A stretch of 64,000 nt of DNA from Hyphomicrobiales bacterium (GCA_002869065.1 PKTR01000002.1:248001-312000), one strand, 5' to 3'. Numbered from the stretch's first letter, positions 1-7,259 are shown. Made by a program: numbers and translations. Notes: generated from the sequence alone by a model not told the origin.

Positions 1-955
1 CCTCTTCGTCGTGGATGAACTTCGCCGGCGGGGTTATCTCGGCATAGGTCCAGATCGGCCAATCCGTGTCGTAGAGGTCGAGGGCGGGAATGAAATCGGT
101 CAGGTCGACATTGGCCTGCCAGAAGGCGTCGATGGTGCCGACGTCGCGCCAATAGGGTTCGCTTTCCTTGCGCGATCGCACGCAGGACGCCGAGAAGCGG
201 TGCGCGAGCGCGGTGCCGCTCTTGACGATGTGCGGAATGATGTCATTGCCGAAATCGTGGCTCGAATTCTCGTTGTCGCTGTCCTCGGCCAAGAGGTCGA
301 ACAGGAACTTGCGGTGGAAGACGTAGATGCCCATCGAGGCCAGCGCCTGATCCGGCTTGTCGGGGATCGCCGGCGGATCGGCGGGCTTTTCGACGAATTC
401 GACGATGCGGTCGTTCTTGTCGACCTTCATCACGCCGTAGCCCTTGGCCTCCATGCGCGGCACCTCGATGCAGCCGATGGTGACGTCGGCGCCGCTTTCG
501 ACGTGCTGCACGATCATCGGCTCGTAATCCATTTTGTAAATGTGATCGCCGGCCAGGATGATCAGATATTCGGGACCATAGCCCTCGAGAATGTCCATGT
601 TCTGGGCGACCGCGTCGGCGGTGCCCATGTACCATTTCTCCTCCGTGACCCGCTGCGAAGCGGGCAGGATGTCGAAGATCTCGTTACGTTCGGCGCGGAA
701 GAAGTTCCAGCCCCGCTGCAAGTGCCGGATAAGGCTGTGCGCCTTGTACTGGGTGGCGACCCCGATACGGCGGATACCGGAATTGAGGGCATTGGAGAGC
801 GCGAAGTCGATGATCCGGCTCTTGCCGCCGAAATAGACCGCCGGTTTCGCGCGGGTGTCGGTGAGTTCCTTCAGCCGGCTGCCGCGACCGCCGGCCAGCA
901 CGATGGCCATGGTATGGCGCCCAAGGCCTCGCGATCCTTGCATTCTGTCACTCAT
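1..955 (-). CDS. glgC: Glucose-1-phosphate adenylyltransferase (ADP-glucose pyrophosphorylase), 3' end outside window
   Basis: Cytoplasmic enzyme that makes ADP-glucose from glucose-1-phosphate and ATP, the committed step of bacterial glycogen synthesis. About 318 codons are visible of a family length near 420; the frame is open to the left edge, so the C-terminal beta-helix is missing. The N-terminus carries the nucleotide-binding loop [13 protein letters not shown], then [15 protein letters not shown], and further on [11 protein letters not shown] and VEKP, all GlgC signatures. The ATG at 953-955 is chosen; another in-frame ATG lies at 908-910, just before the nucleotide-binding loop. The rest of a glg operon would lie to the left on the minus strand. 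Identity is secure. Confidence 0.95.
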   Translation of the reverse strand, partial: MSDRMQGSRGLGRHTMAIVLAGGRGSRLKELTDTRAKPAVYFGGKSRIIDFALSNALNSGIRRIGVATQYKAHSLIRHLQRGWNFFRAERNEIFDILPASQRVTEEKWYMGTADAVAQNMDILEGYGPEYLIILAGDHIYKMDYEPMIVQHVESGADVTIGCIEVPRMEAKGYGVMKVDKNDRIVEFVEKPADPPAIPDKPDQALASMGIYVFHRKFLFDLLAEDSDNENSSHDFGNDIIPHIVKSGTALAHRFSASCVRSRKESEPYWRDVGTIDAFWQANVDLTDFIPALDLYDTDWPIWTYAEITPPAKFIHDEE

Positions 956-1056
956 GATAGCACCGCCCCATTTCTTCAAAACCAGCACACGCACGCCGTT
1001 GCCGGCGTTGATGCCGCGTTGTTCCGATCACACAGCCGCAGCCGTTCGCACCCCGG

Positions 1057-1392
1057 TCATCCACCGTAGACATTCAGGAATTTCAGACAAATGACACGTA
1101 AGCAGGAGGCTACGTTCTTATCATTAGCGATCAGACACTGATCGACAATGCGCTCAATCAATTGCGGGACAGTTAAATCGAGATCGTCGGCCATCAGTTC
1201 GACGACATTCCAGTAGGCCCGTTCCAGGCGAATCGTCGTGCTGTGGCCATGAATCCGGAAACTGCGCTTTTCCGGCACGAACTCGCTGATCTGGTCCGTT
1301 GTGCAGGCCTGGAACATGTGATCCAGGAAGTCGTTTTTTTCGATGAAAATCGACATTGGCCGGTGCTGTTCCCCCACCTCACGACACTCCAT
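1057..1392 (-). CDS. Ribbon-helix-helix domain protein (RHH_4-like), putative DNA-binding regulator
   Basis: Small protein of 111 residues, or 99 if translation begins at the in-frame ATG at 1354-1356, which has a purine-rich GGTGGGGGAA stretch upstream. The segment RSFRIHGHSTTIRLERAYWN followed by a helix containing TVPQLIERIVDQ and then SCLRVICL matches the pattern of the alphaproteobacterial ribbon-helix-helix family (PF13467 type), in which the beta strand contacts DNA. It is transcribed away from the sulfur operon that starts at 1526, so it could regulate that operon or itself. That link is inference from position only; no operator was identified. Confidence 0.75.
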   Translation of the reverse strand: MECREVGEQHRPMSIFIEKNDFLDHMFQACTTDQISEFVPEKRSFRIHGHSTTIRLERAYWNVVELMADDLDLTVPQLIERIVDQCLIANDKNVASCLRVICLKFLNVYGG

Positions 1393-1525
1393 CGGCGCCG
1401 TCGTCTATAATTACTACCCATGCTTCGCGGCACGAGCATAGCATCCTTCCAACAACGACAGAACGTCGAAGACGCATAGGCGCTGCCCGCTTTGGGGCGG
1501 TGCGAAGACCGGGAGGCATGCCGTA

Positions 1526-2017
1526 ATGGAATTGTTCCGCAAGACGCTCGACCCCGTCATTGCGCTGGCGGCGATCGCCGTCCTCGATATCTTCCTGTTC
1601 CTGCTGGTCGGCTCATGGACGGTCGGCGGCGGCGAGACGATGATGACCGGTCTGGCGGCGAAAGCGGTGCTCGGCGACGACATCGAACGGCTACCGTTCT
1701 GGTCGCTCGTGTTCGAACCGAACTGGGGCTACTGGAAGATCTATATCAGCCTCGGCATGCTGTTCGGCGCCTTCGTGGCGGCCGTGCTGTCGAAGGAATT
1801 CTACCTGCGCATGCCGCGCCGGCTCGGCGAATGGGTGATGATCACCATCGGTGGGCTGATGATGGGCGTCGGTATCCGGCTTGCCTTCATCTGCAACGTC
1901 TCGACCTTCTTCGGCATCACGCCGGAAATGAACATGGGCGGCTATCTGGCGATCAGCGGCATCATCGCCGGCGCCTGGGTCGGATCTCTGATCTACAAGA
2001 AAATCCTGGAGAGCTGA
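1526..2017 (+). CDS. YeeE/YedE family sulfur-compound permease, N-terminal half protein
   Basis: Integral membrane protein of 163 residues with about four hydrophobic segments. It resembles one half of the YeeE/YedE (TsuA, DUF395) fold that imports thiosulfate or related sulfur species. The phrase GGLMMGVGIRLAFICNVSTFFG holds the small-residue/cysteine motif (G-x-R-x-x-x-x-C-N) typical of the family's sulfur path. A GGGAGG ribosome site lies 9 bases before the ATG. It starts the operon and is followed 3 bases later by the second half-permease, so the two probably assemble as one transporter. Substrate is inferred from the family and from neighbouring TusA, DsrE-like and rhodanese genes. Confidence 0.85.
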   Translation: MELFRKTLDPVIALAAIAVLDIFLFLLVGSWTVGGGETMMTGLAAKAVLGDDIERLPFWSLVFEPNWGYWKIYISLGMLFGAFVAAVLSKEFYLRMPRRLGEWVMITIGGLMMGVGIRLAFICNVSTFFGITPEMNMGGYLAISGIIAGAWVGSLIYKKILES

Positions 2018-2020
2018 GCG

Positions 2021-2674
2021 ATGACACCGGTTGGACAATGCCTCGTCGCCTTCCTGTTCGGATCCGTCGTCGGGTTCCTGGTGCAGCGCTCGCGGTTCTG
2101 CAACACGGCCGCGCTACGCGACGCGATGCTGTTCAAGAGCTTCCGCAACACCAAGGCGCTGCTCGTCGCGATGATCATCCTGACCATCGGTTTCACCGGC
2201 TTCATCTCGATCGGCGAAGGGCACACGATGCACTTCGACGTCGGGCTGAACACCATTGCCGGGCTGTTCATCTTCGGCATCGGCATGGTGCTGGCCGGCG
2301 CCTGCACCGTGTCGACCTGGGTGAAGACGGGCGAAGGCAATATCGGCGCGCTCTGGGCGCTGTTATTCACCTTCGTCGGCATGTTCCTGTTTTCGCTGGT
2401 GTGGTCGTGGAACTACTGGCCGCCGGCACCGGCCTCGATGACCGGCGAGATCAACCTCGAAGCGCTCCAGCTCGGCTTCAGCAACGCGGCCACGCTGCAG
2501 GAGAAGTTCGGCATCCCGGCGATCGCCTTCGGCATCGTGCAGGCCGCCGTTCTGGCGCTGATCTACCTCGCAATCCTGAAGAAGGAAGCCGCCCAGCATC
2601 AACGTCACGTCGAGGCGCAACAGGCACGCGCCGCCAGGAAGACCGCAGAAGGCACCGCCGAGGCGGCGCAATAG
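2021..2674 (+). CDS. YeeE/YedE family sulfur-compound permease, C-terminal half protein
   Basis: Second half-permease, 217 residues, starting 3 bases after the stop of the first. It has the family motifs VQRSRFCNTAALRD near residue 23 and GMVLAGACTVSTW near residue 88, each with the conserved cysteine thought to relay thiosulfate or persulfide sulfur. About five to six transmembrane segments are visible, and the C-terminus is charged and Ala-rich, probably cytoplasmic. Split PmpA/PmpB-like pairs are known in the family, in contrast to single-chain TsuA. Tight coupling to the upstream gene and to tusA downstream suggests a TsuA-TsuB-like import pair; the exact cargo is not shown by sequence. 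Confidence 0.87.
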   Translation: MTPVGQCLVAFLFGSVVGFLVQRSRFCNTAALRDAMLFKSFRNTKALLVAMIILTIGFTGFISIGEGHTMHFDVGLNTIAGLFIFGIGMVLAGACTVSTWVKTGEGNIGALWALLFTFVGMFLFSLVWSWNYWPPAPASMTGEINLEALQLGFSNAATLQEKFGIPAIAFGIVQAAVLALIYLAILKKEAAQHQRHVEAQQARAARKTAEGTAEAAQ

Positions 2675-2740
2675 ACATCGCAACACCGGTCGCGCCGGCC
2701 GCGCCTGGCGGCGGAGCGCGACGAGACACAGGAGGACGCC

Positions 2741-3052
2741 ATGGGTCTGTTCGGATTTGGCAACAAGGGTAAGGAAACCGCGGCAACGGGCGGCACCGTC
2801 ACACTGTCCGACGGCACCAGCTATCCGGTCGCCGTCGTGGTCGACTGCATCGGCGATTCCTGCCCTCGGCCGCAATTGATGACCAAGAAGACCATCAACT
2901 CGGTCGAAACCGGCGACATCATCGAGGTGCTGGTCGACAATCCGTCCTCGGTCGAGGCGCTACCGCCGATGTGCGACGAGATCGGCGCCAGCCACCTCGA
3001 GACGGTCAAGGATACGCGCTCCTGGCACGTCTATATCCGCAAGGACACCTGA
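2741..3052 (+). CDS. TusA-family sulfurtransferase
   Basis: Soluble cytoplasmic persulfide carrier, 103 residues, longer than canonical TusA (about 80) because of a Gly-rich N-terminal extension of about 30 residues. The CPxP active-site motif is CPRPQ, with the sulfur-carrying cysteine at residue 41 in the context VDCIGDSCPRPQL, followed by the family's SVETGDIIEVLVDNP strand. A strong GGAGG precedes the ATG. In this operon it would accept sulfur arriving through the YeeE pair, like TsuB, and pass it to the DsrE-like proteins encoded downstream. The additional cysteine at residue 36 is unusual and might form a disulfide or trisulfide with Cys41. Confidence 0.93.
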   Translation: MGLFGFGNKGKETAATGGTVTLSDGTSYPVAVVVDCIGDSCPRPQLMTKKTINSVETGDIIEVLVDNPSSVEALPPMCDEIGASHLETVKDTRSWHVYIRKDT

Positions 3053-3054
3053 GC

Positions 3055-3261
3055 ATGAGCGGCCAGTTCATGATGCGCGCCTTTTCGACGCTGATGGGCC
3101 TGATCACCTTCGCCGGGCTGGTTTACGTCTACGCGTTCCCGCCCGCCAGCATGCGCGTCGACCGCGACGGGCAGCCGCATTTCCAGCCGCAGGTGCTCAA
3201 CCCCGAAACCGGGGAAGGCGTGCCGCTCGGCGACCTGATCAAGCACTTCAAGGGAGGCTGA
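3055..3261 (+). CDS. Small single-pass membrane protein of the sulfur cluster
   Basis: Unrecognised protein of 68 residues. The start at 3055 is chosen because its ATG falls in TGAGCATGAGC directly after the tusA stop and gives a clean N-terminal anchor. One transmembrane helix (roughly residues 10-28, LMGLITFAGLVYVYAF) is followed by a polar tail with VDRDGQPHF and NPETGEGVPLGDLI, which looks like a periplasmic or cytoplasmic docking peptide. Position between tusA and another tiny membrane gene suggests an accessory subunit of the YeeE permease or of a membrane electron/sulfur complex. No function can be assigned. Confidence 0.7.
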   Translation: MSGQFMMRAFSTLMGLITFAGLVYVYAFPPASMRVDRDGQPHFQPQVLNPETGEGVPLGDLIKHFKGG

Positions 3262-3263
3262 GG

Positions 3264-3356
3264 ATGGCGTTCGACCTGCAGACCGCCGTGCATATCGGCA
3301 TGTTCTTCGTCGCCATGGCGGCACTCTATGTGAGCTTCCTGAAGGACAGTTACTGA
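3264..3356 (+). CDS. Thirty-residue membrane peptide of the sulfur cluster
   Basis: Very short gene of 30 codons plus stop. The peptide begins MAFDLQTAVHIGMFF and ends SFLKDSY, with a single hydrophobic helix (about residues 8-24). It starts 2 bases after the stop of the preceding gene, and GGGAGGCTGAGG gives a ribosome site just upstream of the ATG. Spacing and composition are those of a translated gene rather than chance, and it fits the pattern of small stabilising subunits of membrane complexes. Function unknown; standard gene callers would usually miss it. Confidence 0.6.
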   Translation: MAFDLQTAVHIGMFFVAMAALYVSFLKDSY

Positions 3357-3430
3357 GCGACTCGGCACGGCATGAGTGTCGGCGACGGCGGGATGCGCAG
3401 CAACGCAACCGCCGGTGAGGAGGAAACGGA

Positions 3431-3697
3431 ATGGACCGGAACAGCCTGATTTTCTGCGTCGCCGCGGTGATCGCGGCGCTCGGGTTATCGGCGGCGGGCT
3501 TTTCGATCGCCGCGCTGCCGCCCGACGCGGTGCCGAGCCGGCCGGTTGCGGCGGAAGATCTCGGCATGGTCGATGTCGGCGACGGGTTCGGCGAAGTGCC
3601 GGCAACCGAGCTGATCGGCTACTACATCGACAATCCGCCGGTGACCGCCGCGAGTACTGCCGCCGAAGAGCCGACGCGCCGCTTCGGAGGCTGCTGA
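3431..3697 (+). CDS. Small membrane-anchored hypothetical protein of the sulfur cluster
   Basis: Protein of 88 residues with an N-terminal membrane anchor or uncleaved signal (residues 5-29, SLIFCVAAVIAALGLSAAGF) and a short acidic extracytoplasmic domain containing LGMVDVGDGFGEVPATELIGYYIDNPP. GAGGAGGAAACG upstream of the ATG is an excellent ribosome site. Its stop overlaps the start of the next gene (TGATG), so the two are translationally coupled. The soluble part ends in a Cys (FGGC). No known family was recognised; by context it may partner the rhodanese-like protein encoded next. Confidence 0.7.
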   Translation: MDRNSLIFCVAAVIAALGLSAAGFSIAALPPDAVPSRPVAAEDLGMVDVGDGFGEVPATELIGYYIDNPPVTAASTAAEEPTRRFGGC

Positions 3698-4647
3698 TGG
3701 CCGTCTGGCGCGCCCTTTTGCCGATGCTCGCGGTGGCCGCCACCGCCGGCTCCGCGTTTGGGGCGCCGCTTGCCATGATCGACAGCGTCGACGCCATTCC
3801 CGCCAACGCAATCGTCATCGACACGCGTGCCGAAGAGGCCTGCGCGAAAGCTTCGCCGGCGAGTACGGCCGGGCCGGCGCGCTGCCTGTCGGTTGCCTCG
3901 GTGACCGGCGCCGGGCAGCGGCTCGCCTCGTTCCGCGACATCGTCTGGCGGCTTGGCACGCTCGGGCTCGACGGCTCGGAGCCGGTGCTGGTCGTCGGCG
4001 ACCGTCAGGGCGACCGCGATGCGATTGCCGCCTTGCTCCATTTCGCCGGCCAGGCGGAGGTGGTGGTGTGGGCGAAACCGATCGACGCCCTTGAAGGCTC
4101 TGCAATCGACTCCGGCCGCACCGCCGATATGGCTCGCCCGGTGGTCTACACCGCCGCGATGCGCGATGCGGGTCTCGTGCTGCGCGACGAACTCGCCATG
4201 GAACTTTCAGCCGGCGGCACGCTCGTTCTCGACGGGCGCAGCGAGGCGGAATACTGGGGCGAACGGATCCGCACGGTGCGCGGCGGACATATCGCCGGGG
4301 CGCAATCCCTGCCGGCGGTGCGCCTGCGCGCGGGCGACCCGGTCACGGTTCCCGCCGGCACGGTGCCGGTTGTCTATGGCCATGGTGCCATCGACGGGCT
4401 CGCCTACTGGACGCTGGTTGCAGCAGCCGGCGTCGAGGCCCGGCTTTATCTCGACGGATTCGCCAACTGGGCCGACAGCACACTGCCGATCGAGGCCGCC
4501 GTCTATCCGCAAACTTCGCAGGATGCCGCACCGTCACCGTCGCCACTCGCTTCGGGACCGGTCGGTGCTGCCGCGCTCATCGGCGCCCTCGTCGGCGCGC
4601 TCGGCACGGCCGCCGCCTTCACATTCGGACGCAAACGGAGAGCCTGA
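3697..4647 (+). CDS. Periplasmic double rhodanese-like protein lacking catalytic cysteines, C-terminally anchored
   Basis: Secreted protein of 316 residues. A Sec signal (residues 1-22, ending SAFG/A) leads two rhodanese-fold regions, then a C-terminal transmembrane segment (about 286-311) closed by RKRR, giving a periplasmic domain fixed to the membrane. The second domain has the typical LDGRSEAEYWG and GGHIAGAQSLP motifs, but where an active rhodanese has Cys the sequence reads VVYGHGAIDG, with Gly at about residue 228. The first domain (LVVGDRQGDRD) also lacks it. It is therefore probably a binding or scaffold protein, not a sulfurtransferase. Start overlaps the previous stop and the end overlaps the next start, so it is translationally coupled on both sides. 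Confidence 0.82.
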   Translation: MAVWRALLPMLAVAATAGSAFGAPLAMIDSVDAIPANAIVIDTRAEEACAKASPASTAGPARCLSVASVTGAGQRLASFRDIVWRLGTLGLDGSEPVLVVGDRQGDRDAIAALLHFAGQAEVVVWAKPIDALEGSAIDSGRTADMARPVVYTAAMRDAGLVLRDELAMELSAGGTLVLDGRSEAEYWGERIRTVRGGHIAGAQSLPAVRLRAGDPVTVPAGTVPVVYGHGAIDGLAYWTLVAAAGVEARLYLDGFANWADSTLPIEAAVYPQTSQDAAPSPSPLASGPVGAAALIGALVGALGTAAAFTFGRKRRA

Positions 4648-4937
4648 TGGACGTTCTGTTGCTCATTTCCTCGGCCGATGCCGCACCGCTCGCCACCCCG
4701 CTCGGCCGAGCGCTGACCCGTGCGGGCGCCTCCTGGGGCTGTTTCCTGACCAATGACGGCGTCAAGGTCGCGGGCGACGCCGCCTTTGCCGCAGCGCTCG
4801 TCGGCGCGGAACGCCGGGTCGTATGCGAACACAGCTGGGACCTGCACATGGACGGCCATGACTGCCCGCTGGAGCGCGGCAGCCAGACCATCAACAGCGC
4901 GCTGGTGGCCGAAGCCACCCGTGTCGTCAGCCTTTAA
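4647..4937 (+). CDS. DsrE/TusD-like small sulfur-relay protein
   Basis: Protein of 96 residues with the compact alpha/beta layout of DsrE-like proteins: an N-terminal strand MDVLLLISSADAAP, a helix, then WGCFLTNDGVK, the family's cofactor-loop-like turn. It is the only one of the three consecutive DsrE-like proteins with cysteines (residue 32, and VVCEHSW and HDCPLERG further on), so it is the probable persulfide carrier of the set. Start overlaps the rhodanese-like stop (TGATG). In TusBCD/DsrEFH systems such a subunit takes sulfur from TusA. Assignment to TusD rather than generic DsrE is inference. Confidence 0.75.
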   Translation: MDVLLLISSADAAPLATPLGRALTRAGASWGCFLTNDGVKVAGDAAFAAALVGAERRVVCEHSWDLHMDGHDCPLERGSQTINSALVAEATRVVSL

Positions 4938-4947
4938 GGGGGACACG

Positions 4948-5232
4948 ATGGCCGGTGAAAAGAAATCCATTCTGGTGCTCGCGCGGCGCGACCACACCGA
5001 GGCGATGCGGGTCGCGGCCGGGCTGACGATCTTCGGCCATACGGTGCGGCTCGTCTTCATGACCGATGTCGTTGCCGAAACCGAGGCCAATGCCGAACAG
5101 GCCGAGCTGCTGGAGCTGTCCGACATCGTGCCGGAAACAACGGTCGCGGCGATGGGCGATCAGCTCGCGCTTTTGTCGGCGAACGAACTCGGCGCGGCGC
5201 TGACCGCCGCCGACCACGTCGTGTCGATTTAG
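4948..5232 (+). CDS. DsrE/DsrF-like small protein (cysteine-free)
   Basis: Protein of 94 residues starting at the ATG at 4948 after AAGGGGGACACG. It shows the DsrE-fold pattern: KSILVLARRDHTEAMRVAAGLTIFG, with a helix after the first strand, then VRLVFMTDV. It contains no cysteine, like the structural subunits of TusBCD/DsrEFH hexamers. It ends DHVVSI, closely echoing the ends of its two neighbours (RVVSL, RVITL), which suggests all three descend from one ancestor or share the DsrH-type C-terminal strand. Likely a structural partner of the cysteine-bearing protein encoded just upstream. Confidence 0.7.
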   Translation: MAGEKKSILVLARRDHTEAMRVAAGLTIFGHTVRLVFMTDVVAETEANAEQAELLELSDIVPETTVAAMGDQLALLSANELGAALTAADHVVSI

Positions 5233-5245
5233 GGAGGGACAAACC

Positions 5246-5422
5246 ATGCGTGTTCTTGCTTTCAAGACCGGTCTGTTTCCCGACAGCGAAACCGTCGCAG
5301 CCGCGCTCGCCGCGCTCGACGACGACGTGACAATCATGGATCTGACGGAGACGAAGAGCGACGAGACCTGGGATGGGGTCGTCGCCGAGCTGATTTCCGC
5401 GGATCGGGTCATCACCCTTTGA
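5246..5422 (+). CDS. Minimal TusB/DsrH-like protein
   Basis: Tiny gene for 58 residues, preceded by a good ribosome site (AGGGAGGGAC). The protein starts MRVLAFKTGLFPDSETV and ends ADRVITL, the strand-helix-strand outline expected of a shortened DsrH/TusB subunit. It has no cysteine and is well below the usual TusB length of 95. Together with the two genes before it, it would complete a three-subunit TusBCD/DsrEFH-like relay. The family call rests on size, context and pattern only and needs a profile search. Confidence 0.6.
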   Translation: MRVLAFKTGLFPDSETVAAALAALDDDVTIMDLTETKSDETWDGVVAELISADRVITL

Positions 5423-5475
5423 CCCGAAAACCCGCCATTGGCGAAAGCCGAGGCTAAAAACGAGGAGTCCGAGGA

Positions 5476-6411
5476 ATGAGACTGCTGAAAAACTTCGGAA
5501 CGTTGCTCGGTGCGGCGCTTGTCGCGGTGAGCATTGGAGGCATGGCCCAGGCCGCTGACCCGCTGGTCAGCGTCGACTGGGTGAAGGCAAACACGGGCGC
5601 GGACGGGGTCGTCTTCGTCGACCTGCGCCCGGCAACAGACTATCTGCGCGGGCATATTCCCGGCGCGGTCAACACCAATTACGGCAAGGACGGTTGGCGC
5701 GAGGCGCAGGGACCCGTCCCCGGGCAGCTGCCGAAGGACACGGCGAAACTCGCCGGCGTTATCGGCAACCTTGGCATCGGCAATTCGAGCCATGTGGTGC
5801 TCGTACCGCCGGGCAAGAACTCGACCGATATGGGCATCGGCACCCGGCTCTACTGGACCTTCAAGGTGCTCGGTCATGAAGAGGTCTCGATCCTTGACGG
5901 CGGTATGGCCGCCTATCTCGCCGAGCAGAAGGACAAGAAGCCGGTCAACCCGCTCGAAAAGGGCGCGGCCAAGCCGGAAGCACAGACCTTCGCGGTCAAT
6001 CTGAACAAGGACATGGTGATCTCCATCGACGACGTGAAGGCGGCCGGCGAAAACGGCATCCAGCTCGTCGACGCGCGCACCGCCGACCAGTATCTCGGCG
6101 TCAACCGGCACGGCAAATCCAAGGCAAGCGGCACCATCGACGGTGCGCGCAACCTGCCGCAGAGCTGGATGACGGAAAATGGCGGCGGCAAGTTCCGCTC
6201 GACGGACACGCTGAAGAAGCTCTACGCTGCCGCCGGTGTCGACACCGGGGCTCCGCAGATCACCTTCTGCAATACCGGCCACTGGGCGTCGATGGACTGG
6301 TTCGTGTCGAGCGAGCTGCTCGGCAACAAGCAGACCAAGATGTATGACGGGTCGATGACGGAATGGACCAACGCCGGACAGCCGACCACGGCGCAGATCA
6401 CGCTGCAGTAG
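5476..6411 (+). CDS. Periplasmic thiosulfate/3-mercaptopyruvate sulfurtransferase (rhodanese)
   Basis: Exported two-domain rhodanese, 311 residues. A signal peptide (residues 1-26, cut after AQA) is followed by an inactive N-terminal domain (VFVDLRPATDYLRGHIPGAV) and a catalytic C-terminal domain (LVDARTADQYLG) with the active-site loop FCNTGHWAS, catalytic Cys265. It would transfer sulfane sulfur between thiosulfate and a thiol or cyanide-like acceptor in the periplasm. It is the enzymatically competent rhodanese of this operon, whereas the upstream membrane-bound one lacks its cysteines. A GAGGA ribosome site precedes the ATG. Donor and acceptor are unknown. Confidence 0.92.
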   Translation: MRLLKNFGTLLGAALVAVSIGGMAQAADPLVSVDWVKANTGADGVVFVDLRPATDYLRGHIPGAVNTNYGKDGWREAQGPVPGQLPKDTAKLAGVIGNLGIGNSSHVVLVPPGKNSTDMGIGTRLYWTFKVLGHEEVSILDGGMAAYLAEQKDKKPVNPLEKGAAKPEAQTFAVNLNKDMVISIDDVKAAGENGIQLVDARTADQYLGVNRHGKSKASGTIDGARNLPQSWMTENGGGKFRSTDTLKKLYAAAGVDTGAPQITFCNTGHWASMDWFVSSELLGNKQTKMYDGSMTEWTNAGQPTTAQITLQ

Positions 6412-6437
6412 TCTGCCACTTCCTCAAGGCTATCCCG

Positions 6438-7082
6438 GTGGCCGCGGCGATGCTGATCGCTGCGGCCACCGCCACCTTCTCCGCCGACAAATCTCCCCGC
6501 CCCTATCCGGTCAGCGACGATGCCCGGCGCCTTGCCGCCGAACTGATCGTCATGCGCGGCGATGCGAGCCGGCTTGCCGCCGACGAAGACCAGGACCCGC
6601 CCGCGCTGTCACCCCGTGTGCGTTCGGCCCTGACGGCACGACTCAAGGGCTCGGCCGGACCGCTCGCCCTGCTGTTGCGGCGGGGCGGCGCGGCAATTGC
6701 CGGCGACGACGTCGCGGTCCTGCGCGCCGGCATCGAGGCGGGCGAGTGGGACGGCGTCGTGGCGCGACTCGATCAACTCATTGCCCGACATCCCTTCGAC
6801 CCGACCGGCATCCTGCCGCTCGACTTCTCGCCAAAGGCCGTCGCGCTTGGTCAGACCCTGCACGAAAGCTATTGCCTGGGCTGCCACGAAGGCGGCGACC
6901 TGCCGGACTGGCTGCCGATGCCCGATCTGTTCGAGATGGCGCGTACCCTCGACGACACCGAACTCGCCGCCCGGTTCTACAACGGCGTGCGCGGGGCGGC
7001 CGAAACCGCTCTCGACCAGCCGATGTCGGCCGGTGACCTCGGGGCAATGATCTCGTTCTATCGCACCGCGCCACATCACTGA
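6438..7082 (+). CDS. Periplasmic mono-heme c-type cytochrome of the sulfur cluster
   Basis: Protein of 214 residues from the GTG at 6438, which has AAGG 8 bases upstream; an ATG at 6450 or an upstream ATG at 6363 overlapping the rhodanese gene are alternatives. The signal-like N-terminus ends TATFSA. One heme-binding site CLGCH (residues 146-150) sits in the C-terminal half, after an Arg/Ala-rich helical N-terminal domain of about 110 residues not seen in small cytochromes c. Possible Met ligands lie in the last 65 residues. As the last gene before a terminator it would remove electrons from periplasmic sulfur oxidation; the redox partner is not evident. Confidence 0.8.
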   Translation: MAAAMLIAAATATFSADKSPRPYPVSDDARRLAAELIVMRGDASRLAADEDQDPPALSPRVRSALTARLKGSAGPLALLLRRGGAAIAGDDVAVLRAGIEAGEWDGVVARLDQLIARHPFDPTGILPLDFSPKAVALGQTLHESYCLGCHEGGDLPDWLPMPDLFEMARTLDDTELAARFYNGVRGAAETALDQPMSAGDLGAMISFYRTAPHH

Positions 7083-7108
7083 CGTCGGGTTTTCCGTCGC
7101 GTTCTGCG

Positions 7109-7145
7109 CTTTCGCCTTCACTTATGTGAAAAGGCGAAAGTTTTC
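7109..7145 (+). terminator. Rho-independent terminator of the sulfur operon
   Basis: Perfect 10-bp stem CTTTCGCCTT (7109-7118) / AAGGCGAAAG (7131-7140), with an inner CAC/GTG pairing, followed directly by TTTT. It lies 27 bases after the cytochrome stop and separates the sulfur operon from dpp. Confidence 0.85.
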
Positions 7146-7239
7146 GCTTGCTTCCCGCGTCCGGGTCGGATGGACTACGCCCTTAGTCGGACCCGGCTGT
7201 TGCGGCGGGCATTTCCACGCCTGCCGGCCCGGGTTCTTC

Positions 7240-7259
7240 GTGACCGCGCCCGCGGTCAC
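7240..7259. promoter_or_regulatory. Inverted repeat in the dppA leader
   Basis: Perfect 8-bp inverted repeat GTGACCGC-GCCC-GCGGTCAC, located 23 bases before the dppA start and just upstream of its GGGAGGT ribosome site. It could be a repressor operator or an mRNA hairpin that shields translation initiation. There is no T tract, so it is not a terminator. Confidence 0.45.

Noticed and set aside
7161-7186. Imperfect hairpin CCGGGTC...GACCCGG in the dppA leader
   Set aside because: Only a 7-bp stem with a 12-base or longer loop and no T-tract; too weak to call.
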